From CAXXOK01 sp964584315 (GTDB lineage: Bacteria > Bacillota > Clostridia > Christensenellales > Aristaeellaceae), in assembly GCA_964584315.1 (NCBI GenBank), contig CAZOZO010000027.1, forward strand, positions 1-41,523: 41,523 bases of DNA, given 5' to 3'. The notes under the pieces are model-generated. The model was not told where the DNA came from and made no database searches. It saw nothing but the letters and a program-made list of their open reading frames with translations. Below, piece after piece: positions 17,201-22,977 of this stretch (positions are counted from its first letter, which is position 1; each line of letters starts with the position of its first letter). Both the position numbers and the translations under genes were made by a program.

Positions 17201-18858
17201 TCCACACCATCACCCTCAGCGGCAGCAAAACATGGGCGGATGATGGCGACCGCTACGGCACACGCCCTGATGCCCTGACCCTGACCGTGCTGGGCGATGG
17301 CACGGCGCTCGACCCGCAACCGGATATCGATTGGACTACAAGCGGCGACACATGGACGTACACCGTCACTGGCCTTCCCCGCTATCAGGCGGACGGCACG
17401 ACCCCTGTCGCATACACCGTGCAGGAGGCGGACGTGGCTGGATATGCGCCTGTTGGGGAAACGCTGGCGGGCGCAGCGCCGGATGCAAACGGCGATATTG
17501 CGGGCATCGATTTTGAGAATCGGCTGCTCACCGTAACCCTCAGCGGCACCAAGACCTGGGACGACCTGAGCGACCGTCATGGCATACGCCCCGCCAATAT
17601 CGCCCTCATCGTGCTGGCCGATGGTGTTGCGCTAGACCCACAGCCCACCGCGACATGGGATATGCCCGCCAGCGGTGACAGCTGGACGTATGCTTTCGCC
17701 GGGTTGCCACGCTATCGCCCCGGAACAGCGACTCCGGTCGTGTACAGCGTGCATGAAGCGACTGTTGCAGGCTACCTGCCCGCCGACGATTCCGCGGGCA
17801 CCGTCGATACCGCCACCGGCGATGTGACCAGCGCGAACCTAGCCAACACACTCGAGCAGGCGCTCGAGATCGACAACCGCACCCTGAACAGCGCAGACGG
17901 GTATACGGACGCTGGCGGCTTCGTGAGTGTGGGTGATACACTGGGCAGTGTGCGCGATATCGACCCCTACCACCAGCGGGAGGCATCCGTATGCTGGCAG
18001 GCCGAGACCGGCTGGCTGGCCAGCGAACCCTTCACCGTATCCTACCTGCCCCACGGCGCGGACGAGGCGACCGGCTGGCGGAGTGTGACCGCTTCCTACA
18101 GCGACCTGAGCGCGCTCACCGCCGTTCCCGCCTTTGCAAACGCAACGCTGCGCGAGGCGGGTGGCGTGTACACGCTACAGCTCGCGGACAGCTTCGAGGT
18201 ACTCCCCCGCCGCGTGCGCGTGCTGGTCACATTCACGCCTACCCTTGCCATCCAGAACCTGACCCGCAACTACGCGGGCGGCACGGTGTCCATCCAAACG
18301 CCAAACAACGTGGAGGACGGTCGTTATGTGGCACTGGTCGCCTACGCGCAGGCGGAGAGCGGGTACCAGATCGAAATGCATGACCTGCGCCTGATCGTAC
18401 CGGAGCTGACCGCCACCGCCGCCTCGGCAGAGGGTGCCGGTCTCCGCGCCATCGAGTTCAACTTCCCCCTGATCGCGGAAGCGAAAGCGTCCGGCACCGG
18501 CGACACGGCCTCCAATGTGCGCATCGTCGCCAACGCACAGGGCAGCTTTACCGCACAGGTCGGCGCAACGCTCGCGGGCGCGCTGCGCACCCTGACCGTG
18601 ACTGGCAACATTCGCGTGCTTGCGCTGGATGCCAACGGCAACCCGTCCCGCATCTCCATAACGGTCGATGCATTGCCTGTGTCGCTGAACATCGGCGTCG
18701 CGTTCGGAACGTCGGTCGCCATTCCTGTCACGGATGACCCGGTGCTTTGGGTCGCGGCGGTATTCGCAGCCAGCGGCGTGCTGTTGCTGCTTTTGCGTCG
18801 CAAACGTGCGAAGGGCCATAGGCCCGGCCCGTTGGATGGGCGCAAGCCGGAGGTATGA
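8206..18858 (+). CDS. Giant Cna_B-repeat surface adhesin with sortase signal
   Basis: 3550 residues, about a quarter of the window. Start ATG 8206 behind GGAGG. A Sec signal (hydrophobic core about 6-18, possible cleavage near residue 40) is followed by Pro/Thr-rich linkers (about 48-103 and 220-235), separating two related beta-rich segments that share an FSLAGLxxTxxY motif. From residue 516 to 2241 come about 14 divergent Cna_B-like domains, and from 2242 to 3216 nine regular ones of 107-109 residues. A unique beta-rich region follows, then IPVTD at 3506-3510, a hydrophobic helix and a basic tail (RRKRAK). Cna_B domains form rigid stalks, often locked by Lys-Asn isopeptide bonds. Likely a wall-anchored stalk or adhesin displayed by the divergent sortase; the ligand is unknown. 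A strong terminator follows. Confidence 0.92.
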   Translation: MNRTRVLALAMLMVMFVTNAGQQSEWSNAGISGGTPVAMAEEGSAWPSTSPTIDVSPSDLPTATPEATVDLTASADPAPTPTLSDAQATDATATDTPAPTPEAPLLFAEGAACDVTLSGDVAASGMQLRLTLEVLEGTGAWSPVPDPVAPEEVYTLDLTLDANGDAHGIFSLAGLAATTAYRARVSDWQASSGNDATAASFAYADGQIDDATFETQVSVSISVPEPATPTPEPTATPEPSPTAEVAPVFMDGEAFTISIAFSAEPEGGYGSLSLALFADEGGGAIVVASQDIAIGADGTAQASFSLAGLSSTAVYSVTALAYQNEPLSFVWDEALGASCAEAGGCAFTLSQDGSSATLLADPLAQPSPDAGSLMTLLGDISLFASGAGDPYSTALTFTLNLALNGAASAPIALPFTLVENADTGAYTCELGGYDTGLFTASASVSGTTATLNILPTVPGGDPTLRYTLAVDAVTLDYTLTDSATGYQSAISGSAGVFADGTASADASAMALTSVATHITWNDGKSTTRPTPVLTISAGGVPLSPQPAPTKATANYSLDIYTYAALPKYDGGTVITYTVAQESPAGYLTVQDGLNFMNTLQTALHVGVQWYDGSTAAATRPAIADVQNLFTLKRQARRAGSSATAVEGVSLAFAESGNLWNLTADGLPAYDADGYPYDYMVVQGAMPSRDETLGTYVNTVKNVGIYNGQTAAGTAYEGGTLVNTMTDFVGFAFTKVWKDGGATTHPTVRFYLYRYPENTGLGFATLSPVTGHDNMTLPASDQPTQAVTYAEPGELPRYDTKGNAYVYYLREVMDNQGDYQIRITNVDSAEQDFILPGATVVNIREANTAAPYTVFWRAKAVQSMNGGAAVALYRKLATEDDTAYTYMATQTLTGFRAETMTLTSQFGGLPKYDAEGALYQYRVREVGATIDAVDGAVPTDNIVADSFTDGGFTFTVTQPAPSGSLIENTLVGTTSLRVVKRWSPALAEGTASGIHIRILQNSATGWDASGVTVPAGASSLGGTDYSLTGTGDLDRLFTGLPQYDSEGREYVYTVQELLIVEPTDYAFSDVIYSIGGDGIRTATLYNTKGGEGGLTFRINKVWLDDGDLLRRVPVTFALYYTGGGSPEPVAYRTLTAAESWTGLLGYTPAEGQSSQYADYMIREVTGGSLTVGMDAGYLASGSGEARTAQQKYSVSTAASGNTYTVTNLRVGKLQLTASKTWHIQDIATPEMYATFTLFQNGTDALESKTIALNGPPVTFGGETGLQKYDSQGVIIPYSVRETSLTDAGGTLTFSGGRITINTDEAILSSVQPGAYQYGATLDDPDTMSYAFANSLAGSDAININLIWRDAATGDPRRPDVRLTLYRHLTDAAGAAELVATVRLWNTNLASNPWYWTCGFGAYAKFDAEGNRYHYFVKETFLQESSYVASYFSDIGGVAAQPDQSGQSTEATFPVQAGETRAVDYAYASFDPSSTGTIINTLEDTLDVQRKKIWSNLPGWFQQAYLPTVQFRLHRSLSEATTGDVVLKDGNPWVETLANGTPVATFAGAPVYNVYGLRYHYYVEELDQGGGVFDVDWYSTENDRVEGTVTNVYAMNGPSVSIEIQKQWDYPEGTLTGGQSAYPAVAFELRRYWQSADASATDDVLLDTVTMPSGTIASLTSGQAPPLTVTEDANGDPLLRYAPDGYAYRYYVLEKPVTGYTSVQTAGTATEVSWNVEGTVGTAAFTNTYVPQFKPQPLTATKHWDDGSDQYGTRPSFSTGDMPLAFALWRKTSTGVDELAPGATFAWREGSGANADDWYCDFEGDFPTYSTLGQTYTYYVKETLAAVCADSYALSAGAGTLRLVNSLNRTNVLVAKNWESETGTTLTRDELTNLKALGALPDAITFTVHQSADGGTTWDTDLPAFPFTAEWADLLETATGGRTITVGTALPRIVPGTSTPYVYRAEETALLYRHGTPDTGDDESFTPGAGTVTVTQTANHLTTIANEIGVRKLYFVKNWMDDNDRDGARPTSLVLTVTPVAGEGSTTVTLSAASQSTDPSTDGARTAAANRWRAELTVPAGGDFTVTESLPGGYTQAAGSPATQADGGVLTNWWGFANERTVKQIAIKATKTWAGDSLWYAATRPASVSFQLRYRKETDTTWINLYALSASPDPLCPMPFGSAAQVTLTPSSITDWSAVFAQWDALPAYAYKAVDTDVTIGLQYSVVEVAANGYNTAYSPSTITAKTASSAAPVAVTVTNTLRTISLQGAKHWVDESNRYSRRPSGVTLTLLAGGVAASPQPTINWVKTGNDWTYSITGLPRYQKGTLTPVVYTVTETVPPDYRPDAATVSGTVNGSTGNITAADFTNRLITVDISGQKTWADDTNRYGMRPDTITLTVLDGAAPVSPQPDIAWVKGASTWAYTMTGLPRYAAGTTDPITYSVCETAVGGYLPMTETTVTGTRDTGTGYVTGADFTNTLATVSLGGSKTWADFSDWYGLRPSAVTLTVRMSGTALSPQPALTWQKTGDLWTYACEGLPKYLKGTYTQAAYTVVETAPGGYAVSPVGRTTSGTVDGAGNVTAADFLNTLETITLSGSKTWADTDDLFGRRPADITLTILADGIAITPNSGILWDKGTNPWTYTVADLPRYRKGTTTAINYSVREAAVPAYAAASATVSGTVDGGSGNIIGAAFTNTLDVVSIGGQKTWVDENDRYGTRPDALTLTLLADGEPLAPQPSPVWDKTDPAVWTYIYSGVPHYQSDNMTAIVYTVKETPATGYVAVGGTTAGGTADAGGDVTGADLTNELITVSITGRKTWADDSDRYGMRPDGLTLTVLVDGTPMAPQPSVSWIKAGSVWTYTIDGLPRYQAGTLDQVRYTVQEAPAAGYELADETAVTGLIDADTGNVTEADFANTLTTVSIRGTKTWVDGGDRYAKRPDTLTLTVLADGAAMPVQPEIMWTQSGNSWTYAIEGLPRYRKGSDTPAVYTVRETSVSGYAAASLTATGTVDAGGRLTGADFTNTLHTITLSGSKTWADDGDRYGTRPDALTLTVLGDGTALDPQPDIDWTTSGDTWTYTVTGLPRYQADGTTPVAYTVQEADVAGYAPVGETLAGAAPDANGDIAGIDFENRLLTVTLSGTKTWDDLSDRHGIRPANIALIVLADGVALDPQPTATWDMPASGDSWTYAFAGLPRYRPGTATPVVYSVHEATVAGYLPADDSAGTVDTATGDVTSANLANTLEQALEIDNRTLNSADGYTDAGGFVSVGDTLGSVRDIDPYHQREASVCWQAETGWLASEPFTVSYLPHGADEATGWRSVTASYSDLSALTAVPAFANATLREAGGVYTLQLADSFEVLPRRVRVLVTFTPTLAIQNLTRNYAGGTVSIQTPNNVEDGRYVALVAYAQAESGYQIEMHDLRLIVPELTATAASAEGAGLRAIEFNFPLIAEAKASGTGDTASNVRIVANAQGSFTAQVGATLAGALRTLTVTGNIRVLALDANGNPSRISITVDALPVSLNIGVAFGTSVAIPVTDDPVLWVAAVFAASGVLLLLLRRKRAKGHRPGPLDGRKPEV
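9751..14928 (+). repeat. Fourteen divergent Cna_B-like domains (coding repeat)
   Basis: Within the adhesin, residues 516-2241, averaging about 123 residues each. Each unit opens with a strand containing a Trp (THITWNDG, GVQWYDG, FTKVWKDG, TVFWRAK, VVKRWSP, INKVWLDDG, ASKTWH, INLIWRD, RKKIWS, IQKQWDY, ATKHWDDG, VAKNWES, FVKNWMDD, ATKTWAG), has a middle KYDxxG/YxYxVxE segment and ends near an Asn-Thr pair. The isopeptide Lys two residues before the Trp is absent in units 1, 2, 4 and 8 (Ile, Val, Val, Leu). Units counted by eye. Confidence 0.75.
14929..17853 (+). repeat. Nine tandem regular Cna_B domains (321-327 bp period)
   Basis: Residues 2242-3216 of the adhesin, 975 residues in nine units. 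The K-x-W codons recur near 14947, 15271, 15598, 15925, 16249, 16576, 16903, 17224 and 17548, a period of 321-327 bp. Each unit has the pattern K(T/H)W(A/V/D)D...RP...LTxL...PQP...WTY...LP(R/K)Y...Y(T/S)VxE...GY...(N)TL, keeping Lys, Glu and Asn of the predicted isopeptide triad in all nine. Units differ at many positions, so this is not a fresh identical duplication. Confidence 0.88.
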
Positions 18859-18886
18859 CCGCGGAGGGTGAGTCCCTGTCACAACG

Positions 18887-18938
18887 AAAAAGCAAGGCGA
18901 CTGCACGCCGTAGGTTGGCGCAGTCGCCTTGCTTTTTT
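18887..18938 (+). terminator. Rho-independent terminator of the adhesin gene
   Basis: Perfect 18-bp stem: AAAAAGCAAGGCGACTGC (18887-18904) pairs with GCAGTCGCCTTGCTTTTT (from 18920), 15-nt loop, six T at 18933-18938. It lies 28 nt after the adhesin stop. Confidence 0.92.
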
Positions 18939-19115
18939 CTTGTGTTTGGTAATCCTGCTCATATTATCAGGATAGGATCGCATTCGCTAGGCATTTTTCA
19001 GTGCGGCATGGCAGGACGTATTCCATGCGTTCAACCACGTATCGTGCCCGAACCTGTCAAATCGGCTTCGTGCGAGGCAGTACCCTGGTCGCCCATCTTC
19101 GGTGGGCGTTGCGGA

Positions 19116-19487
19116 TCACACCGCGCCTGCGCGGGTCGCGGCCATGGAGCAGGAAACCTCCTTGCCGTTGCGGCGCATGTAGGCTTCGCCCCAGTCATAC
19201 ATCACAAACAGAATGGGGCGGATGCTCCGGCCAAAGTCGGTCAGGGCATACTCCACCTTGGGCGGCACGACGGGGTACACCGTGCGGGTGATCAGCTGAT
19301 CCTCTTCCAGTTCGCGCAGCTGCTGGGTGAGCATCTTTGGCGTCGCCTGCGGGATCACCTTACGCAGCTCGCCAAAGCGCAGCGTTCGGTCAATCAAGTG
19401 CCATAGGATCAGCGCTTTATATTTGCCCCCGATCATCGCCAGCGTAGCGTCCACAGGGCAGTTGTATCCAGCATGGCAGCATTCCAT
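19116..19487 (-). CDS. HxlR-family winged-helix regulator
   Basis: 123 residues, start ATG 19487 with GAGGAA about 6-8 nt upstream (a TTG directly before is possible). The sequence CPVDATLAMIGGKYKALILWHL, LRFGELRKVIPQATPKMLTQQLRELE and the wing VVPPKVEYALTDFG are diagnostic of the HxlR/MarR-like family of dimeric repressors or activators, several of which sense electrophiles or oxidants through an N-terminal cysteine. This one has MECCHAGYNCPVD, with three N-terminal cysteines. No target oxidoreductase adjoins it. A strong promoter and an inverted repeat upstream suggest autoregulation. Confidence 0.9.
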   Translation of the reverse strand: MECCHAGYNCPVDATLAMIGGKYKALILWHLIDRTLRFGELRKVIPQATPKMLTQQLRELEEDQLITRTVYPVVPPKVEYALTDFGRSIRPILFVMYDWGEAYMRRNGKEVSCSMAATRAGAV

Positions 19488-19517
19488 CAAGGGTTCCTCG
19501 TTTCATGGTATCGATTT

Positions 19518-19547
19518 GGCGCTATAGCCGATTCATGCTATAGTGCC
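19518..19547. promoter_or_regulatory. Inverted repeat, candidate HxlR operator
   Basis: GGCGCTATAGC (19518-19528) and GCTATAGTGCC (19537-19547) form an 11-bp arm inverted repeat with one mismatch and an 8-nt centre. It sits between the hxlR-like promoter and its start codon, just downstream of the likely transcription start, where bound protein would block transcription. Confidence 0.6.
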
Positions 19548-19567
19548 GTTCAGGAAGGTACGCCCTC

Positions 19568-19596
19568 ATTATATACGCTTCGTCACGTTCAGTCAA
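19568..19596 (-). promoter_or_regulatory. Sigma-A-type promoter of the HxlR gene
   Basis: Minus strand TTGACT (19596-19591), 17-nt spacer, TATAAT (19573-19568): 5/6 and 6/6 to consensus. About 80 nt upstream of the ATG. Confidence 0.8.
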
Positions 19597-19670
19597 ATCT
19601 GTCCAAACACATGGGTTCATGATAGGCGGGGCATGCACGGCTGCAAGGACCAAGGCTTATCCTTGCGCAC

Positions 19671-20246
19671 TCAGGCCCTCGGCTCTGTCCCATCCGTCAT
19701 TTCCCCTGCAACACCCTTATTCTGTGCAGCCTTGCCGCTGCCATGTCTGCTGCCGCATATGACGGCCAGCAGCTCTTCCAGCGCAGCGACCGTCGCCAGT
19801 GCCAGCAATCCATAGACTGCCTCGGCTTTCCACGGTTGCGTAAGCGTGAAGGGGTACAAGTACAAAAGCCCGCCTACCGCTTTATTGAGCAATGAGTGAT
19901 GTGACAGCAGCCGTCGCCACCGGACACCATAGACAGCCAGCGATACCATCTTGACCGCCGCTACGCCACCCAGCCAACCCAATGCGGCATCTTCAAGCGG
20001 CAGGTAAGGCCATAGCGTATACAGTGCCGCTGCGAGCATCGCCATATCCGCCACGGTATCCAGACGCGAGCCAAAGGCGCTCTCCGCCTTCAGGCGACGC
20101 GCCAGAAAGCCGTCCAGCATATCGGTGAGCCCCGCGAGCGCATACAGCGCAAGGTATGCCGTGCTGAGCGGCATGGGCCACAGCAGCGCCAGTGAAAGCG
20201 CGATGCGGCAGCCTGTGACCATATTGGGGATGTGTTTTCGCATCAT
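19671..20246 (-). CDS. CDP-alcohol phosphatidyltransferase-family protein
   Basis: 191 residues, several membrane helices. The catalytic motif D-x2-D-G-x2-A-R-x8-G-x3-D-x3-D is intact: TDMLDGFLARRLKAESAFGS then RLDTVAD. Members transfer a phosphatidyl or related group from a CDP-alcohol to an acceptor (phosphatidylglycerophosphate or cardiolipin synthesis, for example); the acceptor here is not determinable. Two ATGs (20246 and 20243) both lie behind GGAG; I use the first. Its start overlaps the stop of the DUF503 gene by ATGA, so the two are translationally coupled. Confidence 0.85.
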   Translation of the reverse strand: MMRKHIPNMVTGCRIALSLALLWPMPLSTAYLALYALAGLTDMLDGFLARRLKAESAFGSRLDTVADMAMLAAALYTLWPYLPLEDAALGWLGGVAAVKMVSLAVYGVRWRRLLSHHSLLNKAVGGLLYLYPFTLTQPWKAEAVYGLLALATVAALEELLAVICGSRHGSGKAAQNKGVAGEMTDGTEPRA

Positions 20247-20524
20247 CTATACTCCTTTTCCACACGGATCAGCTCCGCGTCGGCCGCACCCTCGGCCACA
20301 TGGGTCAGGCGCTGGGCCACCGCATCGGCCTGTGCGCTGTCGAACGCCAGCGCCGCCAACGCCAGCACGATCATCCGATGGTGATCCTGCGCGCCCGCCT
20401 CGCAGACCGAAACATCCATCGTCGCACGCAAGCGTGCCATCAACCTGCGCACCACGCTGCGCTTGTCCTTGAGAGAGTTGCACAGCGGCGCGCGCAGCGT
20501 AAACTCCAGATAGAGCACGATCAT
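20243..20524 (-). CDS. DUF503 (YlxP-like) small protein
   Basis: 93 residues. Start ATG 20524 follows GGAGGGG; the longer upstream frame has no such site. The sequence MIVLYLEFTLRAPLCNSLKDKRSVVRRL, then VSVCEAGAQDHHRMIVLALA, matches DUF503, a small ferredoxin-like-fold family in which B. subtilis YlxP sits in the nusA-infB operon. Here it is not beside infB but is coupled by ATGA to the CDP-alcohol phosphatidyltransferase gene. Its function is unestablished. Confidence 0.85.
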   Translation of the reverse strand: MIVLYLEFTLRAPLCNSLKDKRSVVRRLMARLRATMDVSVCEAGAQDHHRMIVLALAALAFDSAQADAVAQRLTHVAEGAADAELIRVEKEYR

Positions 20525-20835
20525 CCAGGATCCCCTCCTCCAAGCCTCGCGTGGCGCTCGGTCGCGCACAGCTATGCCGCAGCGCGCGACAGGCAACAAT
20601 ATATGTCGCAAGGTTCCACGCCATATCGGACTCCAAGGCGGCCGATCATTGCCACGGCGGCCTTCCCCGCATACGCAAGCGGCACACCGCTCACCGCATC
20701 AGCGGGCGCACATGCGCACCTGTCAAAATAGGCATTCGCCATCGCGGGCCAAAGCCCTGCCAGATACACGAGCATGGTAAAACCAACCGGCGCGTGGTAC
20801 AATCAGATATCCTATCACCACAGGGAGGCCCCACC
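20525..20835. other. Intergenic region between divergent DUF503 and YaiI genes
   Basis: About 310 bp. An open frame on the minus strand (20572-20802) has no binding site and no recognisable sequence. CAGGGAGG at 20821-20828 is the ribosome binding site of the plus-strand gene. I could not identify convincing promoters for either gene. Confidence 0.4.
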
Positions 20836-21285
20836 ATGACCATCTTGATCGACGCGGACGCTTGCCCCGTAACGGACATCGCCATCGCCTGCGCGCGTCG
20901 CCACGGCGTGCCCGTCACGCTGTTTTGTGATGCCGCACACAGGATGGAACGCCCGGGCGCGCAGACCGTGACCGTGCTGCGTGGCGCAGACAGCGCCGAT
21001 TTTGCGCTGGTCAACCGCGTGGCGACGGGCGATATCGTCATCACACAGGATTATGGGCTTGCCGCCATGGCGCTGGCCAAAAAGGCATATGCGCTGCACC
21101 AGAACGGCATGGCCTATACCGATGCCAACATCGACGCGCTGCTGCTGGCGCGGCATACCGCGCGCGAGGTGCGCATGGCGGGCGGCCGTCTGAAGGGCCC
21201 CGCCAAACGTACCGCCGCGCAAGACGAGGCCTTTCGTGCGGCGCTGGAAGCACTGCTCACACAGCTGGCAGGCCAGGGGGAATAA
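20836..21285 (+). CDS. YaiI/YqxD-family protein (DUF188)
   Basis: 149 residues; family members are about 150. Start ATG 20836 behind GGGAGG (the frame runs on upstream but with no site). It begins MTILIDADACPVTDIAIACA, the DUF188 signature with two acidic residues, followed by ALVNRVATGDIVITQDYGLA (TxDxxLA-like) and MAYTDANIDALLLARH. The fold is PIN/NYN-like, so a nuclease role has been suggested for the family, but no activity is established. It stands alone, followed by the tetR promoter region. Confidence 0.9.
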   Translation: MTILIDADACPVTDIAIACARRHGVPVTLFCDAAHRMERPGAQTVTVLRGADSADFALVNRVATGDIVITQDYGLAAMALAKKAYALHQNGMAYTDANIDALLLARHTAREVRMAGGRLKGPAKRTAAQDEAFRAALEALLTQLAGQGE

Positions 21286-21355
21286 CAAGCCCAAAACGGG
21301 GTAGTCTGCCGTGCTTGGCATTCGCTTAGAATTACATTAGAATCAGCAAATCCCC

Positions 21356-21384
21356 TTTACACGGCCTTAGGCTCGCGCTATAAT
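21356..21384 (+). promoter_or_regulatory. Sigma-A-type promoter of the TetR/SDR operon
   Basis: TTTACA (21356-21361), 17-nt spacer, TATAAT (21379-21384): 5/6 and 6/6 to consensus. It lies immediately upstream of the palindrome at 21395-21412 and about 75 nt before the TetR start. Confidence 0.82.
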
Positions 21385-21394
21385 GATCTCATGT

Positions 21395-21412
21395 TTTGAA
21401 CATTTGTTCAAA
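21395..21412. promoter_or_regulatory. Perfect palindrome, likely TetR operator
   Basis: TTTGAAC-ATTT-GTTCAAA, perfect 7-bp arms with a 4-nt centre, starting 11 nt after the -10 box, so it covers the transcription start. Position fits autorepression by the downstream TetR protein, with release on ligand binding. Confidence 0.75.
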
Positions 21413-21457
21413 TCATATGTACAATGAAGATCATCCGTCAGACGGGAGCGTGAGACC

Positions 21458-22117
21458 ATGAAGGATCCCGCGGTTCGCAGCAAGCTGCTGCTCGCCGCCA
21501 TCGACAGCATCGAAAAATTCGGCATTGAGGGCTCTACCATCCGCGCAATCGCCAAGGAGGCAGGCGTCGCGTTCTCCTCGCTGCACTACTACTTCGAGTC
21601 CAAGGAGCAGATGGTGGACGAGGCGCTTACCCTCGCTGTGGGCAATGCTTTCAGCGACCTGGTGGAGTTTTGGCAAAACCGCACGGACGACCGGGTCGCC
21701 CTGCGGGAGATGCTGCTGTTCCTGTTCGACGGGGCGCTGCGCTACCCGGGTGTGACCCGCGCCAGCCTGCACGCGCTTCTGATGAAAGGGCAGCCCGAAG
21801 GCGTGGCGCACGATATGTTCAATCGCGTGATGGCCGCCGCCGCGGACGACATGGCCCTGAAGAGCGACGCGCCGCGCGACCAGATCGCCCACCGCCTGAT
21901 TGCCGCGTTCAGTGCCACGATCCTTACGGGCATATCGCCGCAGGCGTTTGCGCAGGGCGCGCATATCGACTACACGGTGCGCGAGAACCGCGTACGCATG
22001 GTGGATGTGCTCATCGACGGTCTCTTTCCAGCGCAGACGGCAGTAGACGCCGCGATATCGGGGGCCGGCAGTGCCCTTCATCCTCATCCATCAGCAGAAC
22101 GGGAGGGTAACCCATGA
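21458..22117 (+). CDS. TetR-family transcriptional regulator
   Basis: 219 residues. The N-terminal helix-turn-helix reads IEKFGIEGSTIRAIAKEAGV then SSLHYYFESKEQMVDEAL, typical of TetR repressors; the remaining helical part is a ligand pocket of unknown specificity. The start ATG 21458 is preceded by GGGAG. Its stop overlaps the first SDR gene by four bases (ATGA at 22114), so the regulator and two dehydrogenases form one coupled operon, and the palindrome upstream suggests autorepression. The ligand is probably a substrate or product of the dehydrogenases (inference). Confidence 0.92.
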   Translation: MKDPAVRSKLLLAAIDSIEKFGIEGSTIRAIAKEAGVAFSSLHYYFESKEQMVDEALTLAVGNAFSDLVEFWQNRTDDRVALREMLLFLFDGALRYPGVTRASLHALLMKGQPEGVAHDMFNRVMAAAADDMALKSDAPRDQIAHRLIAAFSATILTGISPQAFAQGAHIDYTVRENRVRMVDVLIDGLFPAQTAVDAAISGAGSALHPHPSAEREGNP

Positions 22118-22977
22118 AGACTGTCGTCATCACTGGAGCAACATCCGGCATCGGTTTTGCGATCGCCAAAGCCATGCTTGGGCAAGGCTGGCGGGTGCTG
22201 CTGGTCGGCCACACGCAGGAAAACGGCGAAAAGGCGCTTGCCGCGCTCCGTGAAGCTTTCCCGCAGGGCGAGATATCCTGCTTCTGCGGCGACCTGATGC
22301 AGCAGCGCGAAGCGAACCGCATCGCGGATGAACTGCTTGCCTACCTCGCCGCCAACGCAGAGGGGAAGCTGGAGGCACTCATCAATAATGCGGGCGCGGT
22401 GCGCACATGGTACACCACCACGCAGGAGGGGCTGGAACAGCAGTTTGCGCTCAACCACATGGCAGGCTTCCTGCTCACGCATCGGCTGTTGCCTGCGCTG
22501 CGGCGGGGCGGTGGGCGCATGATCCTTACCAGCAGCGCCTCGCACAAGCACTGCCGCGTGTATTTTGAGGACATCATGTACCAGCGCCGTCGCTACAGCT
22601 GCCTTGGCGCGTACAAGCAGGCCAAGCTGTGCAATGTGCTGTTTGCGGGCGCGTTCAACGACCGGTTTGCGGGAGATGGCGTGCGCGCTTACGCGGTGGA
22701 TCCGGGCCTTGTGGCTACCGATATCGGCTTTAAGCAGACGGGCGGGCTGGTCAAGCTCGTGTGGGCGATGCGCAAGGCGCAAGGCGTGCCCGCCGAGCGG
22801 CCCGCGCGCACCTATGCGTACCTGTGCACTACCGAACCAGCGCCCCAGGGCCTCTACTATTATGACGGCAAGGTGGCCCGCCATGACCCGCACGCAGACC
22901 GTGCCGAGGATCGGCAAAAACTCTTTGCCTTGAGCGAAAAGCTCTGCGGCATTGAAACTTTCGGAGGTGAGGCATGA
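22114..22977 (+). CDS. Short-chain dehydrogenase/reductase (first)
   Basis: 287 residues. Cofactor-binding TGATSGIG at 7-14, NNAG at 91-94, catalytic Ser in TSSAS (about 140-142), and Tyr167-x3-Lys171 in YKQAK are all present, so it should be active with NAD(P)H. The long C-terminal part and the AYKQAKLCNVLF stretch resemble retinol-dehydrogenase/WW-type SDRs that act on lipophilic alcohols or ketones, but the substrate is not deducible. ATGA overlaps at both ends couple it to tetR and to the second SDR. Confidence 0.88.
   Translation: MKTVVITGATSGIGFAIAKAMLGQGWRVLLVGHTQENGEKALAALREAFPQGEISCFCGDLMQQREANRIADELLAYLAANAEGKLEALINNAGAVRTWYTTTQEGLEQQFALNHMAGFLLTHRLLPALRRGGGRMILTSSASHKHCRVYFEDIMYQRRRYSCLGAYKQAKLCNVLFAGAFNDRFAGDGVRAYAVDPGLVATDIGFKQTGGLVKLVWAMRKAQGVPAERPARTYAYLCTTEPAPQGLYYYDGKVARHDPHADRAEDRQKLFALSEKLCGIETFGGEA

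Noticed and set aside
9427..17580. Long minus-strand open frames (9427-11187, 11197-13101, 13234-15273, 15700-17580) opposite the adhesin
   Set aside because: They mirror the repeats of the plus-strand gene, have low-complexity His/Arg/Gly-rich composition, lack ribosome binding sites and show no family features; they are by-products of high G+C and repeat structure.
14929..17853. Regular 324-bp periodicity considered as CRISPR or other DNA repeat
   Set aside because: The period is in frame, the units vary and encode Cna_B domains; there are no short identical repeats with spacers.
20572..20802. 76-codon minus-strand frame between DUF503 and YaiI genes
   Set aside because: No ribosome binding site and no recognisable sequence; left as intergenic.
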